Shown one piece after another: positions 52,210 to 62,947 of a stretch of 62,947 nucleotides of DNA (positions within the stretch are counted from its first letter, which is position 1; each line of letters starts with the position of its first letter). The notes under the pieces are model-generated. The model saw only the letters and a program-made list of their open reading frames with translations. It ran no database searches and was not told the DNA's origin. The position numbers were made by a program, and so were the translations under genes. This DNA is from Victivallales bacterium (GTDB taxonomy: Bacteria; Verrucomicrobiota; Lentisphaeria; Victivallales; UBA1829). The stretch lies in NCBI GenBank assembly GCA_016285335.1, contig JAEEQO010000001.1:1-62947 (forward strand). Direction: 5' to 3'.

Positions 52210-53154
52210 TCAGGAGTTGAACGGCAGGTCGGGCTGGTCCGCGTCTTTGTTCGAGGCGGATCTGGAACGCGACGGCGTGGGCGGTTCCAAGTGGACCACC
52301 ACGTCGACGATGTTCAGATCGGAGTCAACGAGCAGGTCGCGGACCTTGTGGGAGAGGTCGTGCCCTTCGCGGACGGTCATATTCGGGTCGACGATGATGT
52401 GGATGTCGGCCCAGATCGCGCTTCCGGCGTTGCGGGTGCGGAGCGCGTGGGCTCCCATCACGCCAGGCAGCGAGGCAGCCAGACGGTATATTTTCGCCTG
52501 GTCCTCCTTGGAAACGCCCGCCTCGGAAAGCTCCAGCAACGTGGGCTGGATGATCTTCCATGCGGAATGCAGGATGAACCCCGAAACGGCAATGGCGCCG
52601 ACCGGGTCGACGAAATGCAGTTTCGGGAAGAAATACGCAAGGGCAATGGCAATGGCGGCGGGGATCGAGCTGATGGCGTCGCTCCGGTGATGCCACGCGT
52701 TCGCCTCCATCGCGGTGGAGCCAACCTCGCGCGCCTTCGCCCGGGTCCAGCGGAACACGATCTCCTTCGAAACGACCGAGAACACCGCGATCACGAACGC
52801 GAATCCGGCGGGGCCGTGTTCCGTGCCGTGGCGAAGCGTGCCGACGGCGTCCCAGGCAAGCCCGACTGCCACCGCCCCGAGCGCAAGGCCGATGAACGCG
52901 GAAATCAGCGTCTCGATGCGGCCGTGTCCGTACGGATGCGAACGGTCCGGCGGCGCGGACCAGAATTTCACGCCGAAGATCACGGCAAGGTCGGTCACGA
53001 GGTCGGACAGGCTGTGCACGGCGTCGGCGAGCAGCGCCTGGCTGTAGAAGAAGATGCCTCCGGCCGCCTTCGCGAGGACCAGTACGATGTTCAGGATCAT
53101 TCCGACGACCGTGACGAACTGCACGGTGCGGACGGTATGCAGGTTGTTTTTCAT
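52210..53154 (-). CDS. Cation diffusion facilitator metal exporter
   Basis: A 314-residue CDF transporter with six transmembrane helices. The metal site shows ADAVHSLSDLVTD (Hx3D in helix 2) and HHRSDAISS (Hx3D in helix 5), plus HPYGHGRIETL. The cytoplasmic C-terminal domain (GVMGAHALRTRNAGSAIWADIHIIVDPNMTV) is intact. It probably exports Zn, Fe or related ions. ATG at 53154 (MKNNLHTVRTVQF) is the natural start; the frame up to 53415 is unrelated. It is monocistronic by position. Confidence 0.92.
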   Translation of the reverse strand: MKNNLHTVRTVQFVTVVGMILNIVLVLAKAAGGIFFYSQALLADAVHSLSDLVTDLAVIFGVKFWSAPPDRSHPYGHGRIETLISAFIGLALGAVAVGLAWDAVGTLRHGTEHGPAGFAFVIAVFSVVSKEIVFRWTRAKAREVGSTAMEANAWHHRSDAISSIPAAIAIALAYFFPKLHFVDPVGAIAVSGFILHSAWKIIQPTLLELSEAGVSKEDQAKIYRLAASLPGVMGAHALRTRNAGSAIWADIHIIVDPNMTVREGHDLSHKVRDLLVDSDLNIVDVVVHLEPPTPSRSRSASNKDADQPDLPFNS

Positions 53155-53327
53155 GAGGTTCGAAGCGGGTTCAAGTTCAAAAAAAACGCGCGGCCGGAAG
53201 ACCGCGGGGAACTCCGGACGGCGTTTTCGTGCCGTATGCAGGGGAATTATCCGAAAAGAACTATAACACGGAATCGGAAAAAAGCAAGACCGGACCGAAA
53301 AAAATGTCTTTTTCTGCCTGAAAAGGC

Positions 53328-53355
53328 TTGTATTCCTGTATTTTTGTAGTAAGTT
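53328..53355 (+). promoter_or_regulatory. Candidate promoter of the hybrid kinase gene
   Basis: TTGTAT (53328-53333), 16-base spacer, TAAGTT (53350-53355), about 75 bases before ATG at 53431. Only moderately close to consensus. Confidence 0.35.
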
Positions 53356-53430
53356 AAGGATACGGAAACGGAAAACGGCTCCGCCGCACCGCTGAAACAA
53401 CCATTCGACCAGCACAACGAGGTTACGATC

Positions 53431-57195
<3,765 letters not shown>

Positions 57196-57204
57196 CACAC
57201 CGCA

Positions 57205-57249
57205 GGCGGTGCTGTTACAGTGTCCTGCTCCGCTCGGACACATGGAGGC
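57205..57249 (+). repeat. Hairpin repeat copy after the kinase gene
   Basis: GGCGGTGCTGTTACAGTGTCC and the stem GTGTCC (57220-57225) paired with GGACAC (57236-57241), loop tgctccgctc, lie 10 bases past the kinase stop. Both stem arms differ from the 2622 array but still pair. Confidence 0.65.
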
Positions 57250-57271
57250 TGCCGATTCAGTGCCGATTCAG
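57250..57271 (+). repeat. 11-bp direct repeat
   Basis: TGCCGATTCAG occurs twice in tandem directly after the hairpin repeat, followed by a partial TG. It looks like local slippage of the repeat end. Confidence 0.7.
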
Positions 57272-57305
57272 TGTTCTGTTTTCAGTCCGCCGCGCCTTTT
57301 TCCAT

Positions 57306-57333
57306 TTGACTTTTTTCTTTTTCGTGATATAGT
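57306..57333 (+). promoter_or_regulatory. Promoter of the thioredoxin-fold gene
   Basis: TTGACT (57306-57311), 16-base spacer, TATAGT (57328-57333), 45 bases before ATG at 57378; AAAGGAG precedes the start. Confidence 0.75.
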
Positions 57334-57377
57334 ATGGGAAATGCACGTACAAACTTCTCCCGGAAAGGAGTGACGAT

Positions 57378-58199
57378 ATGAAATACTTTTTCGCTCTTTG
57401 CTGTTTCCTGGCCGCAGCCATGCTGTTCCCCGGGCTCTCCGCCGCGGAATGGCTCACCGATTTCGAAAAAGCGAAAGCCGAGTCGCTGAAGACGAAACGC
57501 CCGATCTTCATCCTCTTCACGAATTCGGACGCCGCCCCGTGCCTCAGCCTCGACCGAACCATTTTCAGCCAGAAGAAATTCCAGGACTACGCCGACAGGA
57601 AACTCGTGCTCATGAAGGCCGATTTCCCCGCCGCGATCCATTTGCAGCCCAAAGCCCTCAAGCAGCAGAACCAGACGCTCAAGACAAAATACGGCATCGC
57701 CGTCTATCCCACCGTGCTTCTGCTGGATTCGAACGGGGACATCTACGTCGATTTCGTGAAAGCCGACGGCAGCCAGGAGAAACACCGCAGGAAGATGAAC
57801 GAGATACTGGGATTCGATCCGCCGAAACGCTATTCGGAATACCTTGAGGGCTTCGTGAAGAAGTACACCCCGCCGGAACCGAAGGAAGAAGCGAAGCCTG
57901 CGGCGAAGACCGAGGCGAAAGCCCCCGCGAAGAAACCTGCGAAAAAGCCCGCGAAAAAGCCGGATGACAAAACGCAGAGCGCTTCGGAGGAGACCACCAT
58001 CCCCGATGAAAACGGCGGCATCCCGCTCGTTCCCATCGACCCCGAGGGTAATTTCCAGGAATGGCTGAAGGCCAACACCGCGGAAGAAGCCGCCGAATCG
58101 GCAAAGGAGATCGAAGAGGCGAAAGAAACCGTCGAAGAGGAAAAGGAAGCCATTGAGGCGAAGGAAGATGACGCCTCTCAATCCGCCGAGGCGAAGTAA
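57378..58199 (+). CDS. Secreted thioredoxin-fold protein lacking CXXC
   Basis: A 273-residue exported protein: signal peptide (MKYFFALCCFLAAAMLFPGLSAA) and a thioredoxin_7-type domain (PIFILFTNSDAAPCLSLDRTIF, YGIAVYPTVLLLDSNGDIYVDF with the cis-Pro). The active site reads NSDAAPC: one Cys remains, so it is not a standard disulfide oxidoreductase. A Lys/Pro/Ala linker (KKPAKKPAKKP) and a Glu-rich helical C terminus (AAESAKEIEEAKETVEEEKEAIEAKED) follow. It may bind rather than reduce; function unknown. Own promoter and terminator. Confidence 0.8.
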   Translation: MKYFFALCCFLAAAMLFPGLSAAEWLTDFEKAKAESLKTKRPIFILFTNSDAAPCLSLDRTIFSQKKFQDYADRKLVLMKADFPAAIHLQPKALKQQNQTLKTKYGIAVYPTVLLLDSNGDIYVDFVKADGSQEKHRRKMNEILGFDPPKRYSEYLEGFVKKYTPPEPKEEAKPAAKTEAKAPAKKPAKKPAKKPDDKTQSASEETTIPDENGGIPLVPIDPEGNFQEWLKANTAEEAAESAKEIEEAKETVEEEKEAIEAKEDDASQSAEAK

Positions 58200-58228
58200 G
58201 TTCTCTCCCGTTCCACTTGAAACGCATG

Positions 58229-58264
58229 ATCCCGCGCTGTTTCGTACGGCGCGGGATTTTTTTT
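58229..58264 (+). terminator. Intrinsic terminator after the thioredoxin-fold gene
   Basis: ATCCCGCGC (58229-58237), loop of 11, GCGCGGGAT (58249-58257), then a run of eight T. Strong Rho-independent terminator, 30 bases past the stop. Confidence 0.9.
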
Positions 58265-58271
58265 CAGGCAG

Positions 58272-59003
58272 TCAGCGGTCGCTTTTGCGCGGCACGCGAT
58301 GCTGGCTGGGGATGACCGGGAATTCGCTTTTCTTTTCCTGCGGAGGGACGACGACCGTGCGGGCGGATTCGGTGCGGCGTCTGAGCGGCGCGGGGTCAAT
58401 TCCGATCCAGCGTTCAGGGCGTCCAATGACAATATGGTGGGGTTCCCGGCGCGGCGGGATCCATCTCGGCGGCACGGGCGGACGCGGACCGATCCCGCCC
58501 CAGATCCAGTCGTTTGCATAGAAGAACCAGCCTTCGAAGTACGGGACGTATTCGCCATAGAAAAAACTGTAGCTGTACTCGGGGATCGTCGTCGCGCCCG
58601 TCACGACGACCGTGCCCGGCGTGGTCGTGACGACCGTGGCAGGCGCGGTAACGACCGTGGCAGGCGTGGTGACCACCGGCGTCGTGGTGACGACTGTGGC
58701 AGGCGTGGTGACGACCGTAGCAGGCGTGGTAACAACCGTGGCAGACGTGGTCGTGACGACCGGCGTCGCAGTGACGACACGCGTGGTGACCGCACGTTCG
58801 CGCGGCGCAACAAAGACCGGAGCCGGACGCGGCTCGATGACCGTGCGCACAAGGTTCACGATGTCGGCCGCAAGCTGAACGCCGTTGTTCGGCCGGGGAG
58901 GAGGAGCTCCATGCGGCCCCTGGGCGAAAGCCGCCGCCGGAACGAGGATCGCCGCCGCGGTAATCGCGGCGCCGATGGCAAGCGTCCTGTTGAGAGTCTT
59001 CAT
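58272..59003 (-). CDS. Secreted Thr/Val-repeat protein, unknown
   Basis: A 243-residue exported protein: signal peptide (MKTLNRTLAIGAAITAAAILVPAAAFA), a segment NGVQLAADIVNLVRTVIE, then about eight TTPATVV-type heptads (residues about 78-140). A C-terminal part rich in aromatic residues follows (YSYSFFYGEYVPYFEGWFFYANDWIWGG) with Pro/Arg stretches. I do not recognise a family; the design suggests a surface or cell-wall protein with a flexible stalk and a YXW-type module. Start at 59003 follows AGGAAA. It is 34 bases after dnaX. The heptads come from 21-base repeats on the DNA. Confidence 0.65.
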   Translation of the reverse strand: MKTLNRTLAIGAAITAAAILVPAAAFAQGPHGAPPPRPNNGVQLAADIVNLVRTVIEPRPAPVFVAPRERAVTTRVVTATPVVTTTSATVVTTPATVVTTPATVVTTTPVVTTPATVVTAPATVVTTTPGTVVVTGATTIPEYSYSFFYGEYVPYFEGWFFYANDWIWGGIGPRPPVPPRWIPPRREPHHIVIGRPERWIGIDPAPLRRRTESARTVVVPPQEKKSEFPVIPSQHRVPRKSDR

Positions 59004-59037
59004 GGCAGTGTTTCCTATTAAAAAATGATTTTTGAGT

Positions 59038-61248
59038 TCAGGAGAGCTCTTCGCTGCCGTTTTTGTCAAGATGATGAACATCCGTCAGGACGCCGTCGAA
59101 CGCCTCAAGCAAACCGGAAATGAACGGATCCTTTTCGGTTTCCCGCCGGAGCACCGCGGCATCTTCCATCTGTTTGCGTTGAGCGGGCGGGACCAGTCCG
59201 GCGCGGCGTTCCACGCTCACGAACGCACCCGGATGCTCCGCGATGGCGGCGAGGCGCATATCGAGCAGCGGCTTGTCGCGCATCACCAGCAGAGATTCCC
59301 CGACGGAATAAAGCGTATCGAAGGCGACGCGGAGGCATTGTCCGTTGAACGAAATCACCCTGGCGGCCATCATGGCCTGGGCAAGCGCTTTCTTGCAAAG
59401 GGTCTCGCGAACGTCGAAGATCAGCTTTTCCCAGAGGACCGGACCGGGGATCTCGTCGGCGTCGTCCGGGACGGACGCGGCTTCGGCACGGCGGCGCGTG
59501 CGGGAAGGCGCCGCGCGGCGTGCTTTTTCCTCCTCGGGGGGACGTTCGACGACGGGTTCGGCAACGGGTTCGGAAATGACCTCGACTTGAGGTTCCGGCG
59601 CGGGTTCGGAAACACCCTTGGAGGGACGCTTTATGACAGGTTCCGCGACAGCTTCGGAAACGGCCTCGATTTGAGGTTCCGCGACAGCTTCGGAAACGGC
59701 CTCGATTTGAGGTTCCGGCACGGGTTCCTGTACAGGCTCCGGTTTCGCCTCGGACGGTTCTTCCGCAACAGGTTCCGTCTGAGATTCCGCAGCAGGTTCC
59801 GGCACGGATTCCGTTTTCACCTCGGATTGAGCTTCAACCACGGGTTCCGCGACAGGTTCCGGCTTCGCCTCGGACCGAGGCGCGCTTACCGCCGGGGAAA
59901 CGGCAGGCTCAGGAGTTTTTTTTTCCAAATCGGAAAACGGCTGGACCGCGGTTTGAGGCGCGGGGGCGGGCTTCCCGATCTCGCTCACGGGCACCGCCGG
60001 GATGGACGGCACGGCGAACGTGCTGCCGGGCGTGGTGAACGCCTGACCAGCGGGAAGTTCGTACAGGGGCACGACGGATTCGAGCGGGGCGAGTTCGCCA
60101 TTGGACCGGATCTGGTTGAGGCGGGCGATCAGGTCGCCGATCTGCGGCGCATGCGCGATCCGCATGGCTTTCAGGAGGATGGATTCGAGGAAGACCTGCT
60201 TGTTGATGGCGTCGCGCAGGAGATACCCGGAGGCGGAAACGCTTTCGAGGAGACGCTGCACCGGAGGCGGGGCGACGTTCGCGGCGACGCGCTGGAACGC
60301 TGCGATCTTTTCGGGCGTCTCGTCGAGCACGTCGGCGGGCTTGTCAAGGATGCGGCAGAGCAGGATCCCGCGAAGCCAGGAAATGATCTCCTCGAAAAGC
60401 GTCTCCAGGTTCTTGCCCTGTTCTGCGAAATCGTGGATGGCGCGGATGACCGCGGCGCGGTCGTTGTGCGTAATGGAGTTCAGCAGCGCCTCCATTTCAT
60501 CGGGGGACGTGATGCCGAAGAGGTCGAGCGCCTGCGATTCGGTGATGCCGGATTCGTCGCCGCCGAAGAAGGAAATGAGCTGGTCGAGCAGGGACTGCGC
60601 GTCGCGCATGCCGCCGTCCGCCGCCTGGGCGATGACGTTGATCGCGGCGTCGGAGATCTTCACGTTTTCTGCATCGGCGATCATGCGGAGGCGCGCCGCG
60701 ATCGCGGCGGACTGGATGCGGCGGAGGTCGAACCGCTGGCAGCGGGAAATGACCGTGGGAAGGACCTTGTTGACCTCGGTGGTGGCGAAGATGAACTTGG
60801 CGTGGGCGGGCGGCTCCTCGATGGTCTTGAGGAGGGCGTTCCAGGCGCTCTTGGAGAGCATGTGGACTTCGTCGATGATGTAGATCTTGTACTTGGACCG
60901 GATGGGGAGGTGCTGGACGTCTTCGCACAATTCGCGCGCTTTCTCGACCTGGGTGTGGGTGGCGGCGTCGATCTCGATCACGTCCACGTTCGTCTCGTCG
61001 GCGATGGACCGGCAGGATTCGCACTGGCAGCACGGTTCGCCGTCCTGCGGGTTTTCGCAGTTCAGCGCCTTCGCGAAGATGCGTGCCGTGGTGGTCTTGC
61101 CGATGCCGCGGGGACCGACGAAAAGGTACGCGTGGGCGATGCGCCCGGAGCGGACGGCGTTCTTGAGCGTACGGGCGATATGCTCCTGCCCGACCATGTC
61201 GGAGAACCGCTGCGGACGCCATTTGCGGGCGATTACCTGATAAGACAT
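59038..61248 (-). CDS. dnaX: DNA polymerase III subunit tau (gamma by frameshift)
   Basis: A 736-residue clamp-loader subunit. Walker A is GPRGIGKTTTARIFAK, the zinc module C-x8-C-x2-C-x2-C (NCENPQDGEPCCQCESC), Walker B YIIDEVHML and the sensor-1 region follow. After the collar domain (to about 370), the tau region is rich in Glu/Pro repeats (EPVAEP, PQIEAVSEAVAE twice). At codons 442-445 an A9 run (59924-59916 minus) allows -1 slippage to a TGA two codons on, giving a 446-residue gamma form. It follows pfk by 38 bases. Confidence 0.95.
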   Translation of the reverse strand: MSYQVIARKWRPQRFSDMVGQEHIARTLKNAVRSGRIAHAYLFVGPRGIGKTTTARIFAKALNCENPQDGEPCCQCESCRSIADETNVDVIEIDAATHTQVEKARELCEDVQHLPIRSKYKIYIIDEVHMLSKSAWNALLKTIEEPPAHAKFIFATTEVNKVLPTVISRCQRFDLRRIQSAAIAARLRMIADAENVKISDAAINVIAQAADGGMRDAQSLLDQLISFFGGDESGITESQALDLFGITSPDEMEALLNSITHNDRAAVIRAIHDFAEQGKNLETLFEEIISWLRGILLCRILDKPADVLDETPEKIAAFQRVAANVAPPPVQRLLESVSASGYLLRDAINKQVFLESILLKAMRIAHAPQIGDLIARLNQIRSNGELAPLESVVPLYELPAGQAFTTPGSTFAVPSIPAVPVSEIGKPAPAPQTAVQPFSDLEKKTPEPAVSPAVSAPRSEAKPEPVAEPVVEAQSEVKTESVPEPAAESQTEPVAEEPSEAKPEPVQEPVPEPQIEAVSEAVAEPQIEAVSEAVAEPVIKRPSKGVSEPAPEPQVEVISEPVAEPVVERPPEEEKARRAAPSRTRRRAEAASVPDDADEIPGPVLWEKLIFDVRETLCKKALAQAMMAARVISFNGQCLRVAFDTLYSVGESLLVMRDKPLLDMRLAAIAEHPGAFVSVERRAGLVPPAQRKQMEDAAVLRRETEKDPFISGLLEAFDGVLTDVHHLDKNGSEELS
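59641..59712 (-). repeat. 36-bp perfect tandem duplication in dnaX
   Basis: Two identical 36-base units (59641-59676, 59677-59712) encode PQIEAVSEAVAE twice in the tau-specific linker. Surrounding codons repeat the theme less exactly. Copy number may vary. Confidence 0.9.
59887..59926 (-). promoter_or_regulatory. dnaX slippery A9 site with downstream hairpin
   Basis: Minus strand GAA-AAA-AAA-ACT, nine A in a row (59924-59916). In the -1 frame the next codons are AAC-TCC-TGA. A stem CTGCCG-tttccc-CGGCGG (one G-T pair) begins about 8 bases downstream. The design resembles the programmed sites of other dnaX genes. Confidence 0.7.
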
Positions 61249-61286
61249 TGCTGTGGGTTCCTTCGGTTATGGACGGCGCACGGGGA

Positions 61287-62588
61287 TCACATGTGCCAGG
61301 TGTTGAGGCGGACGGCCTGCCAGAGCGAGCCGACCGGATCGATCTTCTTGCGTTCCTTCACTGCCATCGGGATGGGCACATGGGTGAAGCATTCGCTCCA
61401 GTGGCCGATGACGACGTCGGTGCGGCCGGTCATGGCGGCGTGAACGGCGTTCTGTGCGAGCATGAGGCAGAACACGGCGTCGGTGCCGTTGGCCGCGCCC
61501 GCGCGGATCTGGTAGGTGGGGTCGAAATATTTCACGTTGATCTCGAGCCCGGCCGCCTTCGCCTGCTTCTTGATCTCGTCCTTCAGGAACGTGCCGATGT
61601 TTTTGTTCAGCAGGTTGCCGGACTTGTCGTATTCGCGGTCGCCGGGGATGAGGTCCTGGCCCGCGCCCTCGGCCACGATGATGACGGCGTGGTGGCGGCG
61701 TCTGATGCGTTCGAAGAGGAGCGGGATGAAGGCGTTTTCGCCGTCGTTGAGGGAGAACTTGACCTCGGGGACGAGGCAGAAGTTGATGTGCGTGTTGGCG
61801 AGCGTGGCGTAGGCGGCGATGAATCCGCTGTCGCGGCCCATCACGTGGATCAGGCCGACGCCGTTGTAGGCGCCTTTCGCCTCGTTGTGGGCGGCGGTGA
61901 TGATCGGGTTCGTGGCGTACACGGCGGTCTCGAAACCGAACGTGCGGTCCATGAAGCAGATGTCGTTGTCGATCGTCTTCGGAATGCCGACCACGCTGAT
62001 GTTCAGGTGGCGCGCCTTCGCGGCCTCGGCGATGGCGTGGGCGCTGCGGAGCGTGCCGTCGCCGCCGATGCAGAACAGCATGTTGATGTCCATGCGGACG
62101 AGCGTTTCCAGCATCTTCTCCGGGTCCTGCGCCCCGCGGGAGGAACCGAGGATGGTGCCGCCCGTCTCGTGGATGTTGTCGACCGTGTCCTCGTCGAGGA
62201 TGACGGGTTGGTATCCGAGGTCGGCGTTGAGCCCGGCGTAGCCGTACGGGATGCCGTACACGAGCGGCACGCCGTAGGTCTGGCGCAGCGTCAGCGTGAG
62301 GCCCTTGATCACGTCGTTCAGGCCGGGACAGAGTCCGCCCGCGGTGAGGATGGCGGCCTTGCTCCAGCGCGGATCGTGGAAGATCATTTTGCGGACGCCG
62401 GCGCGTTCGAAGACCGGGATGCCGCCGTTCAGGGCTTTCGTATGTTCAAGCAGGGAATTGTAGTCGCGGTCGAGCACGATGGCCTCGTCGTCGTCATGGA
62501 AATGGACGGGGCTGTCAAAGAGAGGGGATTTGATCTTGCATTCGCCGAGTTTGCTGACTTCGAAGAAATGGGGTGTGACGACTGGCAT
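61287..62588 (-). CDS. pfk: 6-phosphofructokinase (group III, ATP type)
   Basis: A 433-residue PFK. Substrate and nucleotide motifs are AAILTAGGLCPGLNDVIKGL, FCIGGDGTLRSAHAIAE (Gly after GGD, the mark of ATP use rather than PPi), GIPKTIDNDICFMDRTFGFETA (catalytic Asp; Lys of PKTIDND), and VMGRDSGFIAAYA. This Gly/Lys combination is found in long ATP-PFKs outside the E. coli type. It phosphorylates fructose 6-phosphate in glycolysis. ATG at 62588 follows AAGGAT. It has its own promoter (62678-62706) and leads into dnaX. Confidence 0.92.
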   Translation of the reverse strand: MPVVTPHFFEVSKLGECKIKSPLFDSPVHFHDDDEAIVLDRDYNSLLEHTKALNGGIPVFERAGVRKMIFHDPRWSKAAILTAGGLCPGLNDVIKGLTLTLRQTYGVPLVYGIPYGYAGLNADLGYQPVILDEDTVDNIHETGGTILGSSRGAQDPEKMLETLVRMDINMLFCIGGDGTLRSAHAIAEAAKARHLNISVVGIPKTIDNDICFMDRTFGFETAVYATNPIITAAHNEAKGAYNGVGLIHVMGRDSGFIAAYATLANTHINFCLVPEVKFSLNDGENAFIPLLFERIRRRHHAVIIVAEGAGQDLIPGDREYDKSGNLLNKNIGTFLKDEIKKQAKAAGLEINVKYFDPTYQIRAGAANGTDAVFCLMLAQNAVHAAMTGRTDVVIGHWSECFTHVPIPMAVKERKKIDPVGSLWQAVRLNTWHM

Positions 62589-62677
62589 GGGATGATCCTT
62601 CTGTAATGCCGGTTCCCGCCGCGGTCCGGGGGAGGACGCGAAAAAGAAGCCCGGCGTTATTTTAAATCTGAGGATAG

Positions 62678-62706
62678 AATATATATCCATTCCGGGCTGT
62701 TTTCAA
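62678..62706 (-). promoter_or_regulatory. Promoter of pfk-dnaX
   Basis: Minus strand TTGAAA (62706-62701), 17-base spacer, TATATT (62683-62678), start near 62671 and an 80-base leader. Confidence 0.65.
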
Positions 62707-62865
62707 GGCGTTTTCCCGAAAAAAGCGCGATTTGCCGTCCGCCGGCGGGGCATGCCTGTTCCGGCCGCCCGCCCTGCCCCGGAGCCGAGCCGGAAAATCC
62801 TGTCCCGGCTGAAACCATTCACGCGGGAAACGCTCATTTCTTTGTCGGATTATTGCGGACGGCAT

Positions 62866-62894
62866 TTGATTTCTTCCGCGTGATGTGTTACATT
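62866..62894 (+). promoter_or_regulatory. Promoter of the right-edge gene
   Basis: TTGATT (62866-62871), 17-base spacer, TACATT (62889-62894), 45 bases before ATG at 62940, with ACAGGAG as ribosome site. Confidence 0.6.
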
Positions 62895-62939
62895 AAAAGA
62901 TAAAACGAAACACTGCCTTTTCCGAGACAGGAGCCCATC

Positions 62940-62947
62940 ATGTCCAA
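62940..62947 (+). CDS. Start of a gene cut by the window edge
   Basis: ATG TCC AA follows ACAGGAG by seven bases and a matching promoter, so a coding sequence (Met-Ser-...) probably begins here. Product unknown because only two codons are visible. Confidence 0.55.

Larger units (their letters stand above)
62589..62939. other. Divergent intergenic region
   Basis: 351 bases between pfk and the gene at the right edge. It holds the pfk promoter (62678-62706), a GC-rich part (62725-62815) with GGGGCA...TGCCCC pairing but no gene, and the plus-strand promoter at 62866-62894. No RNA gene was recognised. Confidence 0.5.

Noticed and set aside
53155..53415. Longer N terminus of the CDF transporter
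   Set aside because: Unrelated, AT-rich sequence with a low-quality composition; the transporter starts naturally at MKNNLHTVRTVQF.
58612..58800. CRISPR-like or satellite repeats
   Set aside because: The 21-base periodicity encodes TTPATVV heptads of a protein in frame; it is a coding repeat.

Overview
This 62.9-kb window is a densely packed, GC-rich chromosomal segment of a Gram-negative anaerobic bacterium. LpxD, an OmpH/Skp chaperone, lipoproteins and a PpiD-type periplasmic foldase indicate an outer membrane. A trimeric [FeFe] hydrogenase indicates fermentative, hydrogen-linked metabolism. Secreted GH2 and GH43 glycosidases suggest glycan feeding in a gut-like habitat. The overall flavour (GGGtGRT protein, secreted glycosidases, very GC-biased codons, FeFe hydrogenase with sensor) fits the PVC superphylum, perhaps Lentisphaerota/Victivallales. 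That placement is inference; no rRNA gene is present to prove it.

Layout. 1-6.3 kb: end of a GGGtGRT-family gene, the GTPase der, an array of 46-bp hairpin repeats, and a secreted beta-galactosidase with its own promoter/operator. 6.5-11.4 kb (minus): tcdA-like, tatD-like, rsmB-like, ispF and a ppiD-like foldase. 11.6-18.1 kb (plus): secreted ankyrin protein, rdgC, an srkA-like kinase, DUF302 protein, acyl-ACP thioesterase and a beta-lactamase-fold hydrolase. 18.2-21.3 kb (minus): a PIN/AbrB toxin-antitoxin pair with phased operators and four unknown membrane/envelope genes. 21.3-25.7 kb (minus): skp-lpxD-nadA followed by GH43. 25.8-30.1 kb (plus): sirtuin, hrpB, and an AT-rich probable newcomer gene.

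30.2-43 kb (minus): EEP hydrolase, xseA, DUF502, CorC/HlyC, ybeY, pgpH-like, phoH and a LysM lipoprotein form one tightly packed series (the phoH-pgpH-ybeY-corC core is a classic conserved cluster). This is preceded by the fatty acid genes fabD, fabG, acpP and fabF. 43-44 kb: ftsB-like and tsaC, with an intrinsic terminator inside the first codons of tsaC. 44.1-51.9 kb (minus): a six-gene hydrogen operon in the order Trx-like ferredoxin, sensory HydS-type hydrogenase with PAS, SpoIIE-type phosphatase, HydC, HydB, HydA. It is read from a promoter whose start overlaps a 20-bp palindrome. 52.2-62.9 kb: CDF metal exporter, a 1254-residue hybrid histidine kinase, a thioredoxin-fold protein lacking CXXC, a Thr/Val repeat protein, dnaX with an A9 frameshift site, pfk, and the first codons of another gene.

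Most notable: (i) a dispersed family of about nine hairpin elements whose stems vary with compensation around a GCTTCGC loop, mostly at gene 3' ends, once inside hrpB and once supplying the tsaC stop codon; (ii) the hydrogen-sensing plus hydrogen-metabolising operon with a candidate operator; (iii) an A9 slippery run in dnaX with a stop two codons into the -1 frame; (iv) the terminator embedded in tsaC; (v) a 46-bp relic copy of the EEP gene's 3' end beside the AT-rich gene.
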